From the NCBI GenBank assembly GCA_018340375.1, contig JAFFJZ010000004.1:20992001-21056000 (forward strand): 64,000 nt of DNA, given 5' to 3'. Both the position numbers and the translations under genes were made by a program. Source of the stretch: Gonatopus flavifemur (Eukaryota > Arthropoda > Insecta > Hymenoptera > Dryinidae). The notes under the pieces were generated by a model that was not told the origin of the DNA, searched no databases, and worked only from the letters and a program-made list of their open reading frames with translations. Positions 33,701 through 45,700 of the stretch are shown in pieces; position 1 is the first letter of the stretch; the number at the start of each line of letters is the position of its first letter.

Positions 33701-36700
33701 GTCCATTGACAAACGTTTGACTAGTCACCTCTTATGATTTCTACATGTCCGATACTTTCTTCCTAATTGAAAGCCATTTCTTTTGGATATTCATAACAAT
33801 TCCACATGATTTTAATCTATAAAATGATTTTGTTTTCATATTGACCCTTGGATATCTGCATGAAATGTATTATTATGGTGATTTGAAATCACACAGGTGA
33901 TTCATGATAGTATCTTTTATATGATTCCATCGTTTTTTCTATCACAGGATCATTATTATTATTAATATATATGTTCGTTTCTTAAAAATCGAATTGATTA
34001 TGATTTTAAAATCATTGAATTATTTTCCAATTTCAAGATTTTATTGAATATTTATAGAAGTTTGTATCATTGAATTTTAATCGATAATTGGAGAAATTTA
34101 GTATAGCAATTATTTGAATAACTGGTTATAGATTTTCGCGTATAGTGTCATCACGTGGGATTTGGATGGACATAATTGCTAGTCGATTCTATGCATGTGT
34201 AGCTCTGCGAGTTTGATATTATTTCATCTTTAATTCTGAATTTATACAGTTTTGAGGAATGAGAATGTTTTCAGTTAACGTACTGAATTTATATGATTTC
34301 TGGTCAAACAGGGGCTCTCTTTGAGAACAATTCCCAATCAATAAGTTTCTATGATTCGCCAGATATGATTCCCACGGACAAAGATTTCTCTAACTCAATT
34401 GTCAACCGAGACCAAACTTCCTTCCGATAGGAGAAAGATGTATTATAAACAGAACTTGAGGAATTTCCTCAGGTTCCAAGACTGGTGACTTGATTTCGGC
34501 GTCGTACGACTGATAACCGGAGTTACGTTTATTTCATCAATAAACATTACCCGTGTTGTCACAACTGAAAATTGAATCATCGACGGCTTCAGAGAATAGG
34601 AGCTGTGTGAGAGAACAATACCTCAATGACCTCACTGAGTGACCAAAATCATAATCAAGGGGGTGAAACCGAGGTTACCTCCACGGTGCGGACAAAGAAT
34701 ACAGTAGATTCTCACCACGCTTTTTACATAATACAACTCTTCAAACTTAGACTCCCATCGCGCTTTTATTACAATACAACTTCTCAACTTAGATTCTCTT
34801 CACGTTATAAAAACTCAACTTTTAACTTCTCGTTCCGGGTTCACGTGTTTCAATTCAAATTTGGACTCACGTGTCGCTCTGATTCAATATAACAAATGAT
34901 TTGAAAGACTTTGGTATTCAAATCAATGTGCGTGAGTTCTCTCGTACTGTGACTGACCAAGGAACCAAGACTATTTAGTGCGGAAGGAAAAAGGAGCTGA
35001 ACTTGGGAGATAAAAAGGTAGCTCCAATTTGTAATGATGTTCTTTTTTTCTATTCGGTTTTTTTTCTTCATAATGATTCAACCTTCTCTACACTGATTAA
35101 CAAATTGTGATATTGACCCTATAGTTAAATTCTTTATAACGTGAAACAATTGAATTTCTTTAAAAATCCTTATCCTACACTTCCTCTTCTCTTCTTACAG
35201 ATTCACGACCGAGCCATTCTTTTTGAAGGGTGGAGAATGTTGTCGACAAGAGTATATTCGTTCTCGAGTACGCTCGAAGCGACAGTGCAACAACTCGTGA
35301 TTTCCTAAAAATCCTAATTCCTCTTCAAGCTCAATTCAAAATTCTCCACAAGAAAACACTTGTCCCGTAAGCATAAGTCTCAGCTCCAAATCCAGTTTTT
35401 CTTAAGCCTCACGCTACCTGGAGGCAATTAAATTCATTTAATTCAGATTCTATTCTTTTTTCTCTAGGAATAGGAAAACTATTCACGTACGTTCAATTCT
35501 TGGACGTTACAGCGTATGAAATGATCAACTAGGAATAATCGGAGTACCGACAATTTTTTCGGAATATAGATTTTGTCCTTTAAATATCATGCTATTTGAG
35601 AATTCCCGGGTAGCATCTTGCTCATTGGCATGGGAACCCTATTGGAATCTAGTAGAGTATCCCTAACTCGTGGACTCTACGTGGATACAAGATGGATTAA
35701 CGGAGATTCCACGTGGAGGTCACGTAGAAATGCTCCGTGCTGTATGGGATGGGAATGCATTCAGGTGGCCCGAGACCCCGAAACATATACTCAGTTCTGA
35801 ATGGGTGCTTTCTGCATCCCCCCTCCCTCCTGGTGACCATCTAATCCCTTCAGGAACACTTAAAAGCAGCTTTGTGGAGAATTTGTCCGTACTTCTCCAG
35901 GCAATTGCCATTCTAACATATCTAGTAAGGCCAGATAGACTTAGACAGTGGGCCAGGTTGAGCTACTCAAAGAACGCATCGGCGAGTAATTTCCTTGCCA
36001 TGGCGACTGATAGCCAATTAGGCTATCTTAGGCTGATTCCACATCTTGACATGAAAAAAAAATCAAGCGATTTTGAACGATCCGTTTTACGAATTCTGAC
36101 CATGTATAGAGCTTCTTTCAAGAGAAACATTGCACGCGGTTGGTTGATTCTCATGGCACTAGAACGAATTCTGAGAGACTGGTCTAACGAATAAAATACA
36201 CCCATCACCGTGAAGGCAAATTGGAAGTACAGTCCACTCTAGTTATTAGGTGTACAAATAAGTTTCCGCGGTTTTTTATAAAAAATTAGGAATTTATTGT
36301 AAAGGAAAAGTACATTACGTTTTATTCAAAGTATTTTCCATCATTTGCCACTACTTTTCCCCATCTTTCTGGCAACATTCGGATACCCCGTCGACAAAAC
36401 TCTTCATCTTTTGACGCTATCCACAAATCTACCCAATTTTTGGTGTCTTCATATGATGTGAAGCGCTGCTCAGACAGACCATGTGCCATCGACCGGAACA
36501 GGTGATAATCAGAAGGGGCTAAGTCTGGTGAATACGGCGGGTGGGGTAAAACTTCCCAGTTGAGTGTTTCCAAGTATGTTTTTACCGGCGCCGCAACATG
36601 TGGACGAGCATTATCGTGTAAAAGAATAATTTTGTCGTGTCTGGAGTAGTAATGGGCGCGTTTTTCCTTAAGTGCCCGACTCAATCTCATCAATTGTGTT

Positions 36701-39700
36701 CGGTAGAGAGCTCCAGTAATGGTTTCGCTTGGTTTCAGCAATTCATAATACACGACACCAAGCTGATCCCACCAAATACACAGCATGAGTTTTTTTCCAT
36801 GAATATTCGGCTTAGCTGTCGATGTTGATGGTTCGCTGGGCTTAACCCATGACTTTCTCTTCTTTGGATTATCGTAGTGAATCCATTTTTCGTCACCAGT
36901 GACTATACGATGCAAAAAACTCTTTTTTTCATTCCTGGCAAGCAGCATTTCACTCATGCATAATCGGCGTTCAACGTCTCTCGGCTTTAGTTCATATGGA
37001 ACCCAATTTCCTTGTTTTTGAATCATTCCTAACGATTTTAAACGATGTGAAATTGCTTGTTGAGTCACTTGTAGAGTAAGTGCAAGTTCTTTTTGCGTTT
37101 GGGACGAATCTTCCTCCAATAGTACTTCTAATTCCATGTCTTCGTACACTTTCGGCCTTCCACTGCGTTCTTTGTCTTTAACGTCAAACTCACCGTTCTT
37201 AAACTTTTGAAACTATTCCTGACAACTTTTCTCACTTAAAGCAGCTTCGCCATATGCTTCTAGAAGCAATCGATGCGCCTCAGCTGCAGATTTTTTCACA
37301 TTAAAGAAGTAAATCAAAAGTTCCCGCAAATGATGCTTATTCGGAATAAAACTTGACATTTTTGCACGAAAAAAATTACGTGATGCTGATACGGAATCAC
37401 TAGTACTTTAAGGTTATGGTGTTGCCAGATAACTAAACTTGGGATATTACGTTTTACATCTGACAATTTCTCCATAACCTTCTGGTGGGGCCATCTTTTG
37501 ACAAACCGCGGAAACTTATTTGTACACCTAATATAATCCTATCACTCATAACCCTCGCTCGTATTTGTTCCGCTTCACTGAGCACATATTGTCCTCCGCT
37601 CTGAGACAGCTTGTAGTGTTGGTTCATCATACATCTGAAAAATTGGTCAACTGGAGACCATGGAAAATGTTGAATTCATTTTGATATGCAATAAGCACAA
37701 TGGTGTTCAGATAATGTACGATAGAAGTTGGAAATGAAAATATGTTAAATTCCAACATACACAATTTGAGATATGTGGTATGTTGCAAAATGACTTGAGC
37801 GAGCACCATAGAAAGTAGTGCAAGACAAAATTGTTACTTATAGTGGAAGGGACGTCGATTTCTCCCCACTGTCTTCCCCTACAACCCCTAAGCGAGGTTT
37901 ATGACCAGATTGCACTGTGTCTAATTCAAGATCGAATGTGAATTATTAAATAAAACTCATTCTTCAATCATTCTCTGTTTGAATCCTGTTGTGGGCCATT
38001 TTTGGGCTCCTACAAAAATTTATCGGCTACTGTGGGCTACTCGAACGCTCGCTTCGAGCTACAGTTGGTAATGAATAGACATCGGATTATATGCATACAA
38101 TTTTGCATATAATGATATTTTTTCGTTGATAGTGCACATTTTGGTGTAAAATTTCAAGAGTTTCTGGAATTGGAGGAATGAATGGTGGATTCGAACAATG
38201 AACGGAATTTTTAACTTTGAGGTATCATCAAATTCTTTCCCCAAGAGATTCTTCATAGTTGTATTCTGGGAACTTCACTGTCAGACCCCAAGGTTTCAAT
38301 ACAGCAGGGTCTCCAACTGAATTATCCTAATGAAAATAATAAAAGAAGTTGTACAATTGATACGCGCACTTCCAGAATCATTCTCGATTGAAATCCGAAA
38401 TAAATGAGACACTGGGTTTCAAAAAATCCAAGTTTCAATATGCTCGAACGAGTGAATTCTTATATTAATGGGACAAATCAAATTCTGCCTGAAATGATTT
38501 CTATGGGAATGGCACCATATTTCAAATTCTGTCTGATGACATCGGTAGATGTAGAACGCTCATAAATTGATACTTAACGACAAGCGTCACAAATTTCAAA
38601 TAGAAAATTTGGAAAGATACATAGTAGTATATTTTTATATGAATTATAATTCATGATTTGGAATTGATGCTCTGGAAACAATTGTATTGTTGAATTCTCA
38701 TTTTCTAAACGATATTGTGCAATTTGCGGAGGTTTATTTGATTTACAAAGCTTAGATTTAATATTTTAGCAATAAAATGTTGAACTCAAATCAAAATGTG
38801 ACTAAGTGCATATTTGATGCATATTTTGTTCTTTTTTCTTGCATATTTGCATGCATATTTTGGCATTTTGATAGTGCATATAATCCGATGTCTAGTAATG
38901 AAAAACTGGCCACACTGGATCTAGAATACATTAGAATTAGTGAAATCCGGTTGGTTATTCTAAACTGACAACACTGAACTCATTGCACAATGTTTACACT
39001 GAAGAAATCGTGTACTCAAGTTGAGAATATTCGTGTAAAATATGAGACTATTATATATTCTGAGTTTGAGTTCCTCTAAACGTTAGAAAAATTTTCACTC
39101 ATTAGGATTTTGAATAAGTTCTCGCTGTTTCATCACAGATGGCATCAACAGTACTCCGTGTATGGCCATTTATTATTGGGCAGAGGTGGCTATCTCAAAA
39201 GTTAGTGCCACTCGGATAACGAATTGATTCTAACCACGAGTCATCCGTGAGTGCCACGAGACCCGTGGCCATTATTTGTTACACTTGTTGATTTTGGCAG
39301 TGCGAAATAGAATGTATAAGAAATACTCATATTACTATGAACACTTTATTATAAGAAGGAATATTTCAGTTTGTGGTTTTCGCAGATGTGTTCACGGCTG
39401 AACATCTCGAAACGTCCGACTTGTACGCGGTCTCTCTTGAATCTGACCTTTGCTCCGCGGCTTCTAACGGCTACCCAACTGAAGGCGGTACGCACAAGTA
39501 AAGTGTGAGGCAGAGCCCACACGTGCTTGAAATTTCGAATGGTAACGCACTTGCAAGGAATTACTGTTTCTAGCCTGGAATTTCAGTGTATGATAGTTCA
39601 CTTTGGTGTAAACAAAGTAATTGTGTGTTAGTTTTGAAAACGTCTACTTTTGTGTCAACCAAAGTGTATTTGCGGGGAATTTTATTGCACTACTTTATTC

Positions 39701-42700
39701 AAAAGAAATCTGCAGCCGAAGCACATAGAATTCTTGTTGAGACTTATGGTGACAATGCTCTGTCGGATACAACATGCAGAGACTGGTTTTGACACTTCAA
39801 AAATAATAATTTGGAAGTTGAGGATAAAGAACGTTCTGGCGCACCAAAAAAATTTGGAGACAAAGAATTGCAGAAATTACTCGATGAAGACCGATCTCAG
39901 ACGTTAGCAGAACGTGGAAAACAATTACAAGTTGATGAGTCAACTGTATCAAGACGTTCAAAAATGTAGAAGCATGGATATTGAATGCTGTATCAATTGA
40001 AGCCAAAAGACATCGAATGGCGTTTTGTCACGTGTAAACTACTGCTTCAACGGCAGAAGAGAAATGATTTTTTGCACTGTATCGTGACTGGCGCTGGAAA
40101 ATGGATACACTATGATAATCCAAAATGTAGGAAATCATGGGGTAGGCCTGGCCATGCATCAACATCATCCGCAAAACCAAATATCCATGGTTCGAAGCTT
40201 CTTCTCTGTATTTGGTGAGATCAGCAAGGTGTAATTTATTATGAGCTGCTCAAACCGAATGAGACTCTCACGGGGGATCGCTATTGACTTCAATTGATGC
40301 GTTTGAGTCGAGCTCTGAAAGAAAAACGGCCGCTGTACGAGAAGAAACACGACAAAGTTATTTTGTTACATGACAACACCTGGCCTCATGTTGCAAACCC
40401 AGTGAAAACCTACCTGGAAACGCTTCGATGGGAAGTTCTACCCCACCCGCCGTATTCACCTGACATAGCCCTTTCCGATTTTCACCTATTCCGTTCGATG
40501 GCACATGGCTTAGCTGATCAGCGTTTTCATTCTTACGAAGGAGCTGAAAACCGGGTCGATTTTGGGATAGCCTCAAAAGACATGTCGTTTTCCACCGCAG
40601 AATTCATATACCGCCAGAGAGATGGGAGAAAGTGGTCTCTAGTGATGGGCAATACTCCGAATAATACGTTTTTGTTCATTATATTTGACATGAAGTCTTT
40701 ATTCTGTGAAAGGACAGCGAGAACTCATTCAAGGTCTCAATATATGAGAGGAAAATGTACTAAACGCCTATTGAAGGGTGGATTTTGATTTTTGAATTAT
40801 GATTTTTGGGTACAGAAGTTTTCAAAATAGGAAGCAGTGTTCCTGTGGCCCGTTTGATTTTTTATGCTCCATCCGGAGTGGGATCTCAAGTTTCGCTTGT
40901 GGGTTGATTATTCTCCCAGTAGTAACTCCTCTAGGACACAGTACTCGCACAACATGCTGAGAATATTCATATCACATGCACAGGACAATTAATGTGCGAA
41001 GAAGATTCGGAGAACATGCTATGAACATTCGTGTGTCACTTGGGTAGACATCCAGATACCTCAACGCAAATTTGCAACCGCAGTGACTATAGCTACGCGT
41101 ATGTATCATTTCTAACACGTATATTTTCAGATTCTCACCGACGCTGCGAGTGAATCTTCGAGAAACGACATAGGACACGTACGAGTGATACGCAACAATG
41201 ACCGGATAAAAACTACGTGGACAGATGTTTTTCCACATGCGCAGGTGAATGGCAAAGCATTCGAGCTCCTTATCAGAGATATGATCCGAAAATTATGCAG
41301 ATTTTACAGATTTGATAAAAAGAAAACGGCGGCATCCGGTAATTTGAAAAGTTCATAAAATCGGATAGTCGCAGTACCGAAAAATGTGCAAGAATTTTCA
41401 ATACGATTGTAAAATCAGCAGTGACTGATGATGATGTATCACACTATTCCTACACTAACAAATCATTTTTCACAATTTCTGAGAAATTGTACGGAGAACA
41501 AAATTTACTCACGCAGCAAATTGAGGTATTCTATACAGGATAGCCAATCTCTTTGCTAATCTAGTTCAGAAATCGCTCTCATAACCAACAAGATTGCTGT
41601 GATAGCAGGAATTGATTGCTGCTTGAGCAGGAAAATTGTATGGCCAGCTTCATGTTCATTATGGGCCTGATCAGGCAGTGATAGGGCTCACCTTATTTTG
41701 GCACACCTAATCTGGTCCTGATGAGGCCATGATTTGGCACGCCTGACTAGGGTGAACTAGATCTGGCTTGTAATTTGGCATGCCCTATCATAGTTCATCA
41801 CATCGGGCCCTGATACGACGGTGCGTTACATTCCATATCAGGGCCTGATTTGGAATAAGGCTCTCCAGATCTGGTCCTGATCGAACACCCGATATGAATT
41901 TTTACTCGGGTGTGTCATTGCAGAAAATCTAATGCTCCAGCAAAAAGGAACCAGGAAAATTAGACTTTTTTCTCCAAGTCGCAAAAAGTTTGCTTTCACA
42001 GTGGAAATCTTGCTATTTTGACAAATGATTGCTGATCCAACAACTCGGTGTTGTAGATATACAGGTTGCTAGAAAATGTACTGAATTAGTAAATATCTTG
42101 TCAAAACCGTAAAATTCTTGCGGTGGCAGCAAACGTTTTCTCAATTTAGCGAAACAAATTTTCAATAATCGCCATTTTAGCAAGAATTTTTTCTTCATAT
42201 GGTGCAAATATCGTGTAAGTTCGCGTGATGAAGTGTCAGTTTTACACCCAAAAAGTACGAAACATTCACTCCTAGTTTTCACAACACTATATTGTATTGT
42301 GGACACTTTTTTTTGCTGATGCACGATTTTACAGGACCATGAGCCTGTGAGACTTTGAGATGCTACAAATCTTCAGAGCTTATCTTGGGAGAGATTCTTT
42401 TTAAAGAGTTTCAAGAGAGACAAGTGACCGTGAGCGGAACACGCGAAGAACACCCAGGGCATTTTAGGAACGTGGAAACTCCCCATCAAGTTGTATCAGC
42501 CCAGGAAGCAACGCAGCACTTTAAATGTACGCTTATTGTTCATGGCCACAAGCACCTTGAAAATACATTGAATATAGCGCCGTTTCATGCACTACCACTG
42601 ATGAATGACACGCGTACACCTTCCAACTTCAGCGCATTTTTAAAGCGCTTATGGCAATGTACAATCAACGCGCAATCAAAGCGCCGCGTTACTGGCTGAG

Positions 42701-45700
42701 AAGGGATTATACTCTCACTGTAAGAAATTATGGTGGAATTTTCACTCACATTTGATGGCAGCAAAAATCCCTCACGTGGGGGGGGGGGAATTCAGTCCCC
42801 TATATTTTAGGGGGATTTTTCTTCATTTGGAGAGAAATTCTCTTGAAAATGGGAGAATTCCTCCAAAATATAGGGGAGATGAACTCCCCTCATGTGACAG
42901 AAATTTGCTGTCGGGGAAAAATTCTATTTTCTACAGTGCAGTTGCATGGCCCAAAAAAAACCTTTCTCACGAATTCTTTCTGAAACGGGATCTCATCCGA
43001 CAAATACAAGAAGTATCCACTCTCTCGAAGATAACCAATGTTGAGGAACGTTTGAAGAACGTTGGACTAGGATAGGGGAATCTATATTTTATTGTTTTTG
43101 GGGTCGCTTTTTCAAACGGTGTACATAAGTCCCACGGAAAATAACATTTCACCACGTTTCTTAACGCAATTTTTCAACATCGATTTTGTTAAATCGAATG
43201 TTTCACTATGGTGTCAGTATTTTAGTGTCTTCTAGATCACCAAAAAACATGTTCCCGATATCCCGGCTAAAAAAATATGGTTTGACAATATTGATTCTTA
43301 TTGTTTTTAGGATTCAAAATGCACTGAGGAAAGTGAACTGTAACCATTACCATGCGAGAATGGTAGCTGAATGACAGAATCTCTAAGTTGATGATGACGG
43401 CTACGTTATTTGGTATCCATCTCCATGTAAATGGTAATCATTCCCATGTGCGTGAACATTGCTACGATTCTCCATAGTATCCGAAACCAAAATTGCGAAG
43501 CTGTCTTCTAATTATCATTTGTCCATGGTAATCATTGCATTCCTCTCCTCTCAGTGTGGCTCCTGAAAGCCAAAATTGATCAAAATGTCTTCATTTTTGG
43601 AGTTTTCAAGTTTTTTCATGATCCAATGATATGGGATGAGTCATTCGAAGTTATAGACCACTCATCCTGATATATGAGAACAATGTGAGCTCATATCATC
43701 GCATTTCAAGATGACAACACTCTTAGAAAAGTTTTCCTCGTCCATGCCAAATTTCCTCATTCTCTTCCCTGTTTTTCCTCAAAACATGTGAAATAAGATG
43801 AAAATTTGGCAGGACTATGGAAATGAACAGGGAAAACTTTTCTGAGGGCACCGACATGGTGAAAGGAAACCGGTTACATTCTCAGCTCTATCAGAAAAAA
43901 TCCTACGATGTTCTATAGATAATCATGTTTTCAAGATACAGTGAAAATTTCAAAGGTATCGGTTGAAAATTGGCAGAGTTATCGGTACGGCCGACTCCAA
44001 AAACATGGTTTTGAGATAAATGCGTTTAAAGTTTCAAGTAGTATGCATGTAGTGAAATTTGTGTTTTACCTCTAATCTGCAATGCCTGCTCCATATAATT
44101 GGCCTTCCAAATGAAGGTTTTTTTGGTCTTCATCTTTTATGGCAGAAGTTGCATCTTTCCGAGCCGCTTCAGCCTCTTCAGTGATGGAACGCTCAGGAAG
44201 TGAGATACGCACCGCATCGGCTTCTGAGCAGAAATTGTAACATTTTTCTCCAATTTTGATGCCCAATTGCTCCATTACTTTAAGTATTCCACTGTAACCA
44301 TCATTGAAATATCAAACAGCAAGGAATACAGCCGGATTGAGGACAATTTTGCCACCAGAAATGTTCTTAGGAGCCATGGACCATATAAGTGAATTGAAAT
44401 TCTCATTGGAGTCCTGTGTATATCCACCTAAGCAACGAGTAAGAAGCTCATCTCCACTTAATTCTTCGTAAATTGGCTTCACAGCTTCAAATACTTTCAT
44501 TGGCATAGGCGTTTGATGTTTATAATTTTGTACATCTTCCGAAATCTCCTTCGTTGATTGCCAAGAGCACCATGACTTCTCACCTTCAGGGCAAAGGTGG
44601 TGTTGAGGCTCAACTTAAAATATTCTCCCCTCCATAATCGACATTTCCTATCATTCTTGAATAGTTTAGAAAGTGTTTGAGCCAATAAAAAAAAAATGAA
44701 AAAAAAAGTTACAAGGTGATATTACCCCTTAAATGGATGGTTTTGAACATAACTGAACTGGAATTTGGGGTGAGTGTTTTGGAATGAGTGGTCCATAACT
44801 TCAAATGACTCATCGCATATCATTGAGTCATAAAAAAACTTGAAAAATCAAAAGATTCTTATTGATTTTGGCTTTGAGACGCCATTTTGAACCCAAAAAT
44901 TGATCAAAATTCTAATTTTCAGCCACATCTTTCAAGTCAAAGTTGATACTTTCAGAAACGCCGAATTAGTGGCATCATGATGGAAAATTCACTTGAAAAA
45001 ATAGTCGCTGTTGAAAATTCATGTTTTTCCAGTATTTGTGAAAGAAGGGGTGAATTGTTATTTTTTGGGAAATTCACATAAGCTATCTGAAAAAACGACT
45101 CCAAAATCAATAAGATGGGGACTGTCTGATACTAGTCCACCATTTCTCTTCAAATGGTATGAGATTGGATTCAGGGTAAGATTTCAGCATTCGACTAGAA
45201 ATTCAGTCGGATTAACCCGGCCTTGCATTAGGAACCGATCAGGTCGGGCACATTTGGTCGTTGAAGGCCCGTACAGCACACTTCCGTGGTCTCTACAGAG
45301 GACGAAGGTTGATCCCCCACGTAAGCAACGTGAAGACTGTAGCTGTTAGGTGGAAAATGCGTAGAGTCTTCTTAGAGGCATCGGAGAAATGTCCGCTCCT
45401 TGCAACTTCGCCACGGAGTGGAAAGAAGGTGGGAGAAATGAAGTGGCGAGGAGGAATAAAGGTAGACGCAACGAAGGAGCGAGGTGGAACAAAGAGGGCT
45501 GCAACGGAGTGAACAAGTAGAACAAAGGTGGAGGCAACGGAGATGCAGCGTGAAGCAAAGGCGGGTGCAATGGAGAGGTGACATGGACACATTGTGCAAT
45601 TCGGAAAGGTGTTTTTCAGAACTTCCGCGTTGCATGCGTCTATCCATTTCAATTCACAGGAAGAATGCCTCACGTTTTCGACTACGTCGTATCTCCGTGG

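Noticed and set aside
35205..35307. 35 open codons after a good acceptor
   Set aside because: No similarity to the M13 segment expected there, and no usable donor was identified.
42355..42699. 114-codon ORF
   Set aside because: No recognisable motif, no splice support, and flanked by repeats.
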